The position numbers and the translations under genes were made by a program. A stretch of DNA of 64,000 bases from Clostridia bacterium (GTDB lineage: Bacteria > Bacillota_A > Clostridia > Oscillospirales > CAG-272): assembly GCA_017414605.1 (NCBI GenBank), contig JAFQLG010000042.1, positions 4,815 to 68,814 of the forward strand, in the 5' to 3' direction. Every line of letters starts with the position of its first letter. Positions within the stretch are counted from its first letter, which is position 1. The notes below the pieces were generated by a model. It searched no databases. It worked only from the letters and a program-made list of their open reading frames with translations, and was not told the DNA's origin. This document shows positions 26,001-32,700 of the stretch, piece by piece.

Positions 26001-27856
26001 GTCGCGCTGCCCACACCCTCGTTGTTTCCGTTAAAGGTGGTAGGCAGGGCTTCCGTGCCGGAAACGTTAATGGTTGCCTGATCGGAATATACTGCACCGC
26101 CGTTAGTTGCAACACAGTTATCAAATGTGCAACTATTAAGGTTGACCGTTGATTTTACCGCGAATATAGCACCGCCGTTGGTTGCTATGCAGTTTTCAAA
26201 CTTACCGCCGTTGATAGTAACGCTGGTGCTTTCTCCGCTTGCATATATCGCTCCTGCCTGATATGCCACGCAGTCCTTAACCGTCAGGTTGTTGAAGGTT
26301 GCAACAACGCCGCTTAAGTAAATGGAGCCGTTAACGCTTGCTTTAACGTCCGTAAGAGTGAGATCGGTTGCCTCAAGGGTACCGGTGTTCATATAGATCG
26401 CCGCGCCCGTGCCACCTTCAGCGCCCGTAATAGTAACGTCTTCAAATGTAACATCACAATCGAAGAGCTTTAGAACGCCGCCGTAGTAGTTGGATTTGCA
26501 TGATTCAAACGTTACGTCCGTAAAGGTTAGAGTGGAACTGTTCGAATAGATCGCGCCGCCACCCTCGTCCTTGCCCGACTGCGCATCGGGGGTAGTACAG
26601 TTTTTGAACGTGGTGTTGCTAATGTTTACCGTGCTTTCAGAACGCGCGCTTATAGCGCCACCCGAAAGTGCAGTATTGTTTTCAAATACGGTACCGTTAA
26701 TGGTGATCAGCGATCCCGTGCGTGTTCCGTCTTCATTGGTAACGTAAGACACGTACAATGCGCCGCCGTGTCCGGCCGCCTTGTTCTCAATAAAGGAAAC
26801 GGTGTCATCAAGAGAAAGTGTAGTTCCGTTGACGTACAATGCGCCGCCGTTCGATCCCGTGGACTCGTTGCTGTTAAATTCAGTGTTTACAAGGCTTATG
26901 CTTTCAGGCGCATATGTATAGAGTGCACCACCCAAGGAGCCGGATGTATTGGACGTAAACTTTACGTCGTCAAGCGTTGCGGTACAACCCGTTTGAACGG
27001 ACATTGCTCCTCCAACGCCATCGCAGCTGTTGCTTGTGAATTCAACGCTCTTGAGAATAACGTCGCTGTGTCTGGTTACGTAGAGGGCGCCTGCATTTGC
27101 TGCGTGGTTTTCTTCAAAGGTACAATCGGTTATCTCCGCATAGCAACCCTCGGGTCCGATAGGCTTTGGCTTTGAGCCGGAATAGTCTGTTCGGTTTGAA
27201 GCCTCTGCGGATGCACTCATAACTATTGCTCCTCCGAGGTTTGCCTCATTGCCCGTAAAGGTACATCCGGTAAGCTCCATATGACGACGGGGAAAATAAG
27301 GAGAGTTATTGTCCTTATAGTTATACCAGAAGTATATCGCGCCGCCGCTGCTATCGGTCTTGTTGCCAACAAACTCGGTGTTTCTTACGGTGAGTGCGCC
27401 GCCGGTGTATATCGCGCCGCCGCCGTATTGCGACTCGTTGCCCTCAAATCTCGCGTTTCCGAGAATCAGAATGGGGCTGGAGGCATTTGAATAAAGCGCG
27501 CCGCCCGTTGCCGCCTTATTGTTGATGAATTCTATCTTGGCGCCAAACTCGGCCTCACTACCGATAAACATCTGTGCTTCCTGAGCTGAGGAAGACGATA
27601 TTGCGCCGCCGTATGAATGAGAATAGTTTTCGCTGATGGTGCCTGAAACGAGGCGAATTATCTCGTCATTATAGATAGCGGCACCGCGGTAAGCCTCGTT
27701 TTGGGTTATCGTTCCGCCGTACATGTGGAAATTGCCACAGTTATATATAGCTCCTCCACATGCTGCGTCCTCATAATATGTATCAACGCCGTCTTCATTG
27801 GGACGAATTGTTAATTCACATCTTACCCAGTTGTTTTTGATAACGCCGCCGTACAT
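14024..27856 (-). CDS. Giant Pmp-like beta-helix adhesin, distal part of an interrupted gene (4610 aa)
   Basis: Very long frame made almost wholly of beta-helix coils with GGAI(Y/F) and FxxN/FxNN motifs, as in chlamydial Pmp proteins. Three linker blocks, at about 23.4-23.9, 18.0-18.4 and 16.4-16.9 kb, each hold an Ig-like TYQWY module. After each comes a Cys-His piece (VCGExCxH), then a YYLxCDIE...LCLNGHxL module, and then a new beta-helix. The first ATG is at 27854-27856 and has no ribosome site. The same frame is open back to the TGA at 28082-28084 and continues the beta-helix, so this is the body of the lipoprotein begun at 29497. Read through, the protein would be about 5156 residues. 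It contains a perfect 75-base tandem repeat (21116-21265) and has no C-terminal anchor. Likely role: surface adhesion, if expressed. Confidence 0.85.
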   Translation of the reverse strand: MYGGVIKNNWVRCELTIRPNEDGVDTYYEDAACGGAIYNCGNFHMYGGTITQNEAYRGAAIYNDEIIRLVSGTISENYSHSYGGAISSSSAQEAQMFIGSEAEFGAKIEFINNKAATGGALYSNASSPILILGNARFEGNESQYGGGAIYTGGALTVRNTEFVGNKTDSSGGAIYFWYNYKDNNSPYFPRRHMELTGCTFTGNEANLGGAIVMSASAEASNRTDYSGSKPKPIGPEGCYAEITDCTFEENHAANAGALYVTRHSDVILKSVEFTSNSCDGVGGAMSVQTGCTATLDDVKFTSNTSGSLGGALYTYAPESISLVNTEFNSNESTGSNGGALYVNGTTLSLDDTVSFIENKAAGHGGALYVSYVTNEDGTRTGSLITINGTVFENNTALSGGAISARSESTVNISNTTFKNCTTPDAQSGKDEGGGAIYSNSSTLTFTDVTFESCKSNYYGGVLKLFDCDVTFEDVTITGAEGGTGAAIYMNTGTLEATDLTLTDVKASVNGSIYLSGVVATFNNLTVKDCVAYQAGAIYASGESTSVTINGGKFENCIATNGGAIFAVKSTVNLNSCTFDNCVATNGGAVYSDQATINVSGTEALPTTFNGNNEGVGSATNSDGSEKSVVASTGGALYMRGSTVIIGENVTFSGYKVGLQGGAIYCRDYVYTVTTPADPTVEGSVETKETFTVPSSLTIDGAKFCDNVAASEGGAIYFSTTSNFEISNTSFERNVAQGHEPQGNVRGGGAIYATASTGYIGTNGQVSFIDNHSNKGGAVAIHSGSTLYVHSVLAQGNYAEYYVTEVEGEQGTETKELVGYGGVFYVNSAHLYLEERDGENDTIVLGGTQEGQGNHAVRGGAICIEKNSIVPTLSVKGAEFINNVSTYVQGESFNNTFGAGAIWTNNTNVTLTGVTLDGNRSNYYGGALQAFGGTFTMNGNSVVKNNAGGTGAALYFSGVTELNIADTEIKDNVSGSNGVVYCANSPIRLENVTASGNVAYSGGVLYASGNVTTITIVGGTYQSNTATNGGAVWANACESISVSGATFKGNSATSETASEPNGGAMLLNSTRIEITDSTFEDNCAKNHGGAMALFATVVNINGNSSFVNNKAGNHGGAIHAMYIWNSDSTARIPSEVVMTGGSFDGNEAVGGGAVSVRSECRASFDGTVFSNNKALGKEDTADGDGEGGGAIYVGWGSLDVANVTMTGNESQGQFGGAINSLYATTTISGTTTITDNSNGIYVVGGAANDLLVKDTLIVTDNETSNVYLAGGRKIKLVGELGEEASIGVASARSGEFVIADGENVTDVMAYKNVFSADLAPIYEENGKLLLGFFVTQNPLSSNNYTFGTNADTATYQWYVLDGGEYSAVEGATSASLPTTVAAGKTYICKATVSRGESYVELTSSAIKYTMQGTQTHPVCGEECSHIGHSNHTWYPISSIDELIIAGKVAGSYYLTCDIETSHSIIIGADVNLCLNGHTLSAKAGDGEFSIITVGKDITFNLTDCGENATSQTVYIKDGQLVDEGTEGATAVVLKGGIISGGHAAIGGAIYSYNSKEINIYNVNFVNNNTTNNGGAIYFGSTNSEEYAVPQYSINNTKFICNSVDNSKYGGAAIYSTRSQGTLNGVTLIGNHSFKGGAIALHTNSTLTVNSLDANGNFAESGDYLDNGTQKTGLGFGGVFYANNSHLEVVGNNGNVSFTNNKAASGGAIFAENNATVSITGASFTSNSTTGIGGAIYLSTTSGSLSVSNSSFTSNTATLYGGAIFAAGDNTLNLEEGPKLSVSLTNCAFSQNTSGSEGGALYLSKCEEYTISGGSFTSNRANLCVRGGGAVYSTGSHGTIINGTRFDGNHGTKGGAIALHSSSSLTVSAATFTNNGAEVIKPCTCDSASDKKCAEGGHGWGGAIYTNGSTLNLVENGGEISFSGNNAVKGGAIYSDWATVTVEGVTFENNGATSEIATNGGAISASNGTLTVEGCTFSGNSVSNTTDIYKQHGGAIYVSSATLNISGTTFTSNTSGYYGGAIAAEGSSTKVTITSSTITGNTESDTADGATGAALWFGSCKEVTVNDVTVSDYHSSYNGVIYTNSQTVNITNLTAEGNTSHNGLIYISGGTLTIKGGKFNKNSATNGGVLCVKGGTVNIEKYNDGEKDVATTFTQNSATYGGAIYVENGTVTIDGAIFGGPTTVEGEPETTVSLGNSATNGGAIYAVGGEVTVNGGTFENNSATNGGAIYAVGGEVTVNGGTFENNSATYGGAVYIGVLRDTSKTNETTNNTLKSAGTFTVAGASFNNNEATEHGGAIYATGAELTINGGSFESNVAKTGHGGALYVTTDWYYAIAGDKKSETYQISKVIITNNVYFGNNEARGTGDNGYGGAIYLSHMGTVGSTLNITGGTFENNKAQYGGAIAGRTGTETTLTGVTFKNNEASVSGGAIYINASSVVVTGGSFEGNSSTYDVSGLNDYDPNKGGGAVFATGSTLKLHGVTLNGNSTGWYGGAIIANSGGSVLIDEGCIIEANVGATGAALHFTGTSVTIKNSSIINNVSSYNGVVYVNGGTILLENVAASGNVAVKGGVLFLSGSADATVIGGTYSSNYASESGAVVYMQNTSKLTVNEIATFMGNGTKTEGEGEEATVKVTLKGGVICVDGGTVTLNGGTFEANTARDGGAIYVGYVLNADKTGFTSTGTLDTTGTLFKNNTATGTDSNMGGGAICVNKGAATLNGVELDGNKSAYYGGAISAYDATVTIQKNGDKNSVIKNSVGETGLAITFKEGDKTNNGTYVINGLNLTDNNPAKDHGVNGVIYINEGELTIENLTATGNSNTGSGVIHASTGAKLTVKNSKFENNSTDGTGAAINFVSSTGDKTLVVENTSFISNTATENGGAINAGGSTVVTITDCTFTTNESDANGGAVYVSTNTTLCIDNSTFDGNKALKGDTSSGGAIYGTKSTITITGDNTWFKNNQADRGGAIYITHSNNQPSILEMMGGKFEQNSAAEGGAVSIRKNCSATFTGTTFTSNKASQAGDGTGNDTIVEGGGAIYVGWATLNLADVTMSQNSTSVGFGGAIQVNGATFKISEFISISESTFGQTQPDNIYLHSGSIITVVGELEEGSKIGLSSSADGLVVRGGSELSAPVTDYLSTVFSHDYSVPLYAEDGVIKSGLFIIQQPTRFNGYTFSTTCTDESHYQWYVWEGGAVKIEGALGFSLTDAFAKIGQEPESGKTYLCYVTCGSARSVESNRYYYCNVEPEKLVCGENCDHDTTHESIKWLPISNAEELVKAGEAGGNYYLVQTILLEETINVAENTNISLNGFDITLADGTSGFSFFNVPAGVTLTLTDWSSTNRGGYIDENGAWMPGYYDQAESFVSLKGGVINGLGNSATSGGAIYAEGNVVVYNVDFVNHTAGNGGAIYLANGATLLTEGSSFVANECTSGAEDGDLRGGGAVYTIAAKATFKNTSFYNNKAAYYGGAVVAYGSEVSFNGGVVKENSGGTGAAICFRNDGDSSTTAKYEITNVLITYNKAVGSGVVYMNEGTLTMSDVEATNNTSTYVGGFMYVSGGVANIADTTVQSNTAKDNGGGIYINNAGATVTIKGKVIVSGNGVGDSSSWTDNNVQLSTGKLYVSGEITEGSDIGITAADGTFITLATGVENVDIADYATHFTHDGGKPVYVESGALKIGFFFTQQPFSGNAYTVQTNATGVTYQWEALDGEQWTLVEGATAATLPETAVAGSTYRCKVTTAWGENIIYSNNVTYYVETATHEHSVCGTTCSHGTHDSVTWTPVSSIEELALVSSMAGNYYLTCDIEVGASVVISADVNLCLNGHTLSAANNEDLFSILTVKSVAKFTLTDCGTEETTVYVKDGVLVDSTTEGDTAVSLTGGMITGGHAGMGAAIYSNGGSVKIYNVNFVNNAITGSGSMGGAIYVSDGALEVTGATFVANRSEYQGGAIYVSRVGSDSSPYSIADTRFIGNGVSSSNYGGGALYSTASHGTFDNVTLIDNFACKGGAVAMHSASTLTVNSLLAQGNKAVAKSDGTLGIGGVFFINAGELKLVEEGEGNTIVFGGAQAGQGNTAVSGGAIRIEGGKVTVTGAAFEYNSAEVGGAISVIAGELNITNGTLEYNTATNGGAVHATGGTVEFYSSQFNNNSAISDAEVRGGAIYSGGATLKITDTAFSGNKASNETTSSNQWGGAIYITGGSLTASNATFSNNISGYYGGAVAAAEAAVTITDGSISGSTGITGAALYFNKCKGVEINGTAITGNGHNGNVTWGSGIIYTTAGTTHTFKNITASGNNTGYNGGVFYISDSPATIEGGTFTENSAGYGGVLYVAGAASSVTISNATFGTADKGNSATTSGGAVYVASGTVNVNGATLESNTAATSGGAIYAAGGETTITGTTFTRNRTTSNPNSVTVRGGGAILATTATVTITGCTFDANESAYYGGTIAAYESTVTVKADDQGKNTTISNSIGQTGSAICFRNNSTSSGTYIIDGLDISSSSTGTSGSGVIYINDGSLNINKLKIETSGAAAGGIIHASGGLGVTVTNSTIALSTENTAPLGAINLAVNAQHKITNLTVTGDGVEAFITAGSGTLTIYDTTEPAYTIKGSGTVNKPNISTQQ
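21116..21278. repeat. Perfect 75-base tandem repeat within the giant adhesin
   Basis: 21116-21190 and 21191-21265 appear identical base for base, and 13 bases of a third copy follow. Each unit codes one 25-residue beta-helix coil containing FENNSAT and GGAIYA. Identity at silent sites implies a recent duplication. Confidence 0.85.
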
Positions 27857-28081
27857 ATATACGTTTCCATTTAGGATAAACAGCGCTGCGCCACCTGCGC
27901 GATCTGCAACCCATGATCCCGTATATATAATATGCTTGAATGCGCGCTCGTTTCCGTCCTTTGCGTGATTTGCAATAACGGCGTTGTCATAGATGTTGAG
28001 AACCGAGCTGTGGTTTACAAATATCGCGCTTCCAACAACCGTGGTAGTAAGGTTATCTCTGTTACCGTCAATAGTAAGAGT

Positions 28082-29497
28082 TCACTCTCCGCCGCCAATT
28101 GAAAGCACTGCGGTTCTGCCGAACATAATGGCAGGAATCTCGTCTTTGTCCTCGCCCACAACGAACATATCGCCACTGTAATCTGCCGCTCTTATGAGCT
28201 TAACGTCATCGTTGGAGTATATCGTAACGTTGTGAGAAATGAAGATAGGACGGTCGATAACTATATCTTCCGCTATAAGAATCTGAGCGGCTCCGAGATT
28301 GCAAAGCTCTTCAAGCTGCTCTACGGTTGTGGTCTGGAGTATCTCCATAATAGGAGTAACGACCACGTTTTGATTGACGGTTCCCTGTGATGCAAAGGGA
28401 GTTCCGTCCTCCGTTTGCCACTCTATAAAGCTGTATCCCACAACGGAGTGTGTACCGATGTCATAAGAACCGTCAGGTCCTACATAGTATTCGCCTATGC
28501 CCACCAATGTAATGGTGTAGCTTGGGGGGAGCCTGTCAATGTTCTCCTCTTTTGTGCCCTGACATACCGAGCAGGTGTACAGCTTTGTGCCAAACTCGTT
28601 ATACGTGGGCTCTTTTGTTACCACGCCCTCATCATAAACGTGGTTGTCATTGACTGGGATTTCCTCTTGTTTTACTTTTCCGCATACGCTACAGGTGAAC
28701 TCCTGCAATCCTGTTTCGTTGCACGTTGCCCCCTTGATGATAACAGCTTCTCCATATGTGTGAGAGGAGGTCTTTTTTATAGTTTCTTCCTTGGTAGCTC
28801 CGCAGAGAGTACAAGTATAGAGTTTTGTGCCCGTTTCTGCACAGGTGGGCTGCTTTGTGACCTCGCCATTATCATACGTGTGTTCTGTGGAAAGGGGCAG
28901 AGATTCCTCTTTAGTTTCTCCGCAGAGGGTACACGTATAAAGCAATATACCCGTTTCGTTACAGGTTGGCTGCTTTGTGACCGTGCCTTCATCGTATCTA
29001 TGGGTGTGAGGAACGGAGGGGTCGATTGTTTCGGACTCCTCGTCCGTATCACTCTCCGTTTCGTCCGATTGAGTTTCATCCGAGTCGGTTTCGTCCGACT
29101 GAGTTTCGTCGGACTGAGTTTCGTCGGACTGAGTTTCATCCGACTGCGTTTCGTCCGACTGAGTTTCATCCGAGTCGGTTTCGTCCGACTGCGTTTCATC
29201 AGACTGCGTTTCATCAGACTGCGTTTCGTCCGACTGCGTTTCATCGGACTGAGTTTCATCCGACTGAGTTTCATCCGACTGCGTTTCATCGGACTGCGTT
29301 TCGTCCGACTGCGTTTCATCGGACTGAGTTTCATCCGAGCCGGACTCGGATTCTGTCGTGCCGCTTCCCGTTTGAACGGTGCTCGATTCGGTTGTTTCCT
29401 CCTCGGGCTTATCGCAGGAAGGCAAGCAGAACACAGCGCCTATAATAAGCGCCAGAATCACTAAGACTGACAGTGTTCTTAACTTGGTTTTCTTCAT
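28082..29497 (-). CDS. Giant adhesin lipoprotein, N-terminal part ending at in-frame TGA (471 aa)
   Basis: Lipoprotein signal with lipobox LPSC (Cys near residue 28), so the protein should be lipid-anchored outside the membrane. Then comes an acidic spacer of SDETQ pentapeptides (about residues 52-150). Four repeats of about 45 residues follow, each with a Cys-x2-Cys knuckle (YTCTLCG type) preceded by a PTCxETG element. Next is an InlB-like module (residues about 345-405, ending NVVVTPIME), and then the first beta-helix strands. The frame stops at TGA 28082-28084 after SIGGGE, yet the next codons continue in the same frame with TLTIDGN and more beta-helix to 14024. This is one gene broken by a single stop codon: nonsense mutation, sequence error or recoding. 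A 24-base-scale leader and strong promoter precede it. Confidence 0.85.
   Translation of the reverse strand: MKKTKLRTLSVLVILALIIGAVFCLPSCDKPEEETTESSTVQTGSGTTESESGSDETQSDETQSDETQSDETQSDETQSDETQSDETQSDETQSDETQSDETQSDETDSDETQSDETQSDETQSDETQSDETQSDETDSDETQSDETESDTDEESETIDPSVPHTHRYDEGTVTKQPTCNETGILLYTCTLCGETKEESLPLSTEHTYDNGEVTKQPTCAETGTKLYTCTLCGATKEETIKKTSSHTYGEAVIIKGATCNETGLQEFTCSVCGKVKQEEIPVNDNHVYDEGVVTKEPTYNEFGTKLYTCSVCQGTKEENIDRLPPSYTITLVGIGEYYVGPDGSYDIGTHSVVGYSFIEWQTEDGTPFASQGTVNQNVVVTPIMEILQTTTVEQLEELCNLGAAQILIAEDIVIDRPIFISHNVTIYSNDDVKLIRAADYSGDMFVVGEDKDEIPAIMFGRTAVLSIGGGE
29047..29343. repeat. 15-base repeats coding (SDETQ)n
   Basis: About 20 near-identical 15-base units code the Ser-Asp-Glu-Thr-Gln spacer of the giant adhesin lipoprotein. 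Units differ mainly at silent third positions. Such arrays can change length by slippage. Confidence 0.85.
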
Positions 29498-29632
29498 AAC
29501 GTGTACCTCTCATTTCTGCTGTGGTCAGTGGTTATTAACTTCTTATTACATACTTTTGTTAATGGCTTTCGGCGTATTTGAACACCGAGATCTCGACTAT
29601 TCTCGTCCGTTTTTGACAGTATAGTTACATAT

Positions 29633-29661
29633 ATTATATCATATGTTGAAGATAATGTCAA
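29633..29661 (-). promoter_or_regulatory. Promoter of the giant adhesin-PLD operon
   Basis: Minus strand: perfect TTGACA (29656-29661), 17-base spacer, perfect TATAAT (29633-29638). The leader to the ATG at 29497 is about 130 bases and contains the palindrome CGAGATCTCG. Confidence 0.8.
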
Positions 29662-29710
29662 TAGTATATGGATACGCGCGTGTAGGCGCGCGCATGGACA
29701 ATCAAACTGA

Positions 29711-29746
29711 TAATAAAAAACACCCCGCGAAATCCTTCGCGGGGTG
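29711..29746 (-). terminator. Terminator after the metallophosphoesterase lipoprotein
   Basis: CACCCCGCGAA and TTCGCGGGGTG pair perfectly around a 4-base loop. TTTTTTATTA follows on the minus strand. It ends the maf-mreB-PBP2 operon. Confidence 0.9.
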
Positions 29747-29758
29747 GATATGATATGC

Positions 29759-32700
29759 TTATTCGGGTATGTCAAGGGTTATGGTAAATTGGCTCTGCTC
29801 GCTTCCGTATATGCTCATTGCCGTAGAATAATATCTGACGGTCATAGTATGAGTTTCTTCTGTATAGTAAAACAGAGCAACCATGCCTGCGGGGCCAAAC
29901 ATCTCGTCTACGTACTGCGGATTTATGAGCATCTGCCATACGGTGTTTCCCTCTTTGCCTTCTGCCCGGGAGTAGACTATGTGGTCATGAGGATCATGAC
30001 CGCTGAGAACCAGTACTATATTCTCGTGGTTGTATATGAAGTCATTGAATATATCGTGGCCATTGTTAAATGCGCTGTTGTATATGGAAGGAGTGTAGCA
30101 ATCCTCAACGTCTATAGTGGTTCCGTCGCGGTACAGATATGCGTGGGTAGTAACGATAACCAAGTGGTCGGGATGAGCCGCAACAACCTCGTTTGCCCAG
30201 TCAAGCATAGCGTCCGTGGGACCGAAATCCAGCGTCAGCATAAGCCATTTTGTCGTTCCGCATTCAATAGTGTCATACGCACAGGTAACGTCGCCATCTC
30301 CCTCGGCGGTGTAGTAGCCGTCCAACGAATTTCTGTAAAGTTCGTTATTGTAGAAATATTGATTAAACAGAAAATTGCTTCGGACATCGGGCACGTAAGG
30401 CGTTTCGGTGTCCTTAAAATCATATTTATCGTGGTTACCCATTGCCATAAGATAAGGCAGACCGATGTTCTCAAGCTTTGCAAGGTTCATTTTGGAAAGC
30501 TCCCATTCCCAGACAAGGGCGTTTTCGGTTATGTCACCAAGACCCAGGACGTATTTGATGTTGTGCTTGTCCTCGCCGCTATTGTTTACAAGCCAGTTAA
30601 ACATGCCTGAAAACTTGTTGGGGTGGCAGTGCATCAAAGACTGAGTATCGCCTAAAACTGCAAAGCAATAATCTCCGCTTGCCGGCTCAACATCGGCTTG
30701 ATTGAGCCAGAGCGTTTCGGTTACCAGGTGCTGTCCCTTACCAGACATATCAAGCATTACCTGATCGGGCAAATTACCGTAAAACTCATATTTTACAAGC
30801 AAATCTTCGTCATTGATCTCAGGGGAGCCAATACCGCCCGTTGCTATCTCGTTATCTGTTCTTACGTCGGACCACATAGCCATAGAAAGCATCTCGCCTC
30901 TAAGGCAAAGATAGTTGCTTCCCGTTGTAAGTCCGCCGATAACGAAAGGATTTTTGTTATAGCATTCTTCGCCAATGTATTTAACGTTGACCTTTATGGA
31001 TTGTGCCAACACTCCGTTGAGGTAGCAATCCACCTGATAGCGGGGTCCATTTACCGTTTCTATTACCGTTTCAAGACGGAATACAAAAGAAATGTCTATC
31101 TCCTCGCCAACAGGCAAGAAGATTTTGCTAAACGTATACGTTGCGGGGGCGAATTTGGGCATACCCGTTTCGCTGGGCTCGATAAGGCCAAAGTGAATAA
31201 CCGGCTGCTGCTTTGCGTTTATCTGAAAGGTCAGATGCTTATCCCAGCGAATAGTATTGCTTGCGAGCACGCCGTATGCCGTGCCCTTGGGCACGTCAGA
31301 ATCAAGAATTACCTTGAAGTTGACTGTAGTGGGAAAGGCAGACAGCGTTTCGGTCATAGATATTCGCTCGTTTGTGGAAAAGGTCATTCCAACGTCGGTG
31401 AGCTTTTCAAATACGGGGTATACGGATACGTCGCCAGAAATAACGCTTTGTGCGGGGAATTCTTCTCCGTCCGCGGTCACCCAGCCCATAAAACGATATC
31501 CGTCCTTTTGGGGAGCTGTGAGTACGTAGCTTCCGCCGGGAGCGGTGACCACACTGTCGCCGCCATCAACGGTTATCGTATAAACGGATTGATACTTTGG
31601 GTCGAGCTCGCCAAGCTTTACGGTAAATTGGCTATGCTCGCTTCCATAAGTATCCTTTGCGGTGGAATAATACCTTACTGTGAGTGTTTCGGTTTCCTCT
31701 GTGTAATAAAGCAGAGCAACCATTCCCGTTGAGCCATAGAAGTTGTCCATATATTGAGGGTCTATGAGCATTTGGGTTATGACGTTACCCTTTTCTCCCA
31801 CAACCTGAGAACAAACTATATGGTCGTGAGGGTCGTGGCCGCCAAGCGTGAGAACGATATTCTCGTGCTTTTTAATCAGCTTGTTGAAAATGTCATCTCC
31901 ATCGTTGAAAATGGGATTGTAACGGGACGACGGATAGCAGTCCTCTCTGTCTATGGTTGTTCCGTCGCGGTACAGATAGGCGTGAGAAATAACAATGGTT
32001 TTATGATCCGGATGATCCGCAACGACCTCGTTTGCCCATTCAAGCATAGCGTCCGTGGGGCCGAAATCCAGAGTAAGTATCAACCAATCCGTATTTCCGA
32101 GCTTGATCGTTCTATAGGAGTTTGTAATGTCGCCCTCGCCCTCTTCGCTGTAATATCCGCTGATCTCGTTTTTATAATAATAGCCGTTACCGTTGTCATA
32201 GAAATATTTATTGAAATAGAAGTCTGCGCGGCTATCGGGAACGTAATTGTGCGTATCCTTCCATTCGTACTTATCGTGGTTGCCCATTGCAAGCGAGAAA
32301 GGAACTATGCCGCTGAGCTTATAGACGCTTTGGCGGGCAAACTCCCACTCCTCCTCGGTTGAGTTCTCGGTTATATCGCCAAGACCTATAACGAATTCTA
32401 TGCCAAGCTCGTTTTTGTTGCTTGCTATCCAATCGTAAAGACCTGCCAGATCATCTCTGTGCCATTGCATCATAGACTGAGTATCTCCGACAACGGCAAA
32501 GCAATAATCTCCATTCGCAGACTCAACCTCGCTCTTATCAAGCCAAAGCTTTTCAACGGAAAGGTCATATCCGCTACCGGACAGGTCCATCATGACCTCG
32601 TCTTCAAGCACGCTATGGAACTGGTATTTAACCAAAAGATCTTTATCGTTCATTTGGGGAGAGCCAACTCCGCCCGTTGCGATCTCGGCATCCGTTCTTA

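Noticed and set aside
7809..27856. Autotransporter (type V) proteins, as in Chlamydia
   Set aside because: No C-terminal barrel is present in either protein, and the rest of the window has Gram-positive features.
27857..28081. Separate start for the distal adhesin frame
   Set aside because: No ATG, GTG or TTG with a ribosome site occurs in these 75 codons, and the sequence continues the same beta-helix.
28082..28084. Selenocysteine or code-4 (TGA as Trp) reading of the internal stop
   Set aside because: Other genes here use TGA as a true stop, for example mnmG and the 49-residue peptide. No conserved redox context or clear SECIS-like hairpin was seen. Kept only as a remote alternative.
29047..29343. 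Possible CRISPR array from regular short repeats
   Set aside because: The unit is 15 bases with no unique spacers and it codes SDETQ in frame with a signal peptide. No cas gene is present.
29026..29445. Plus-strand frame of 139 codons rich in Phe, Arg, His and Thr, and a second minus-strand frame at 28777-29334
   Set aside because: Both are shadows of the SDETQ-coding repeats in the adhesin lipoprotein; the repeats keep every frame open. They lack ribosome sites and family resemblance.
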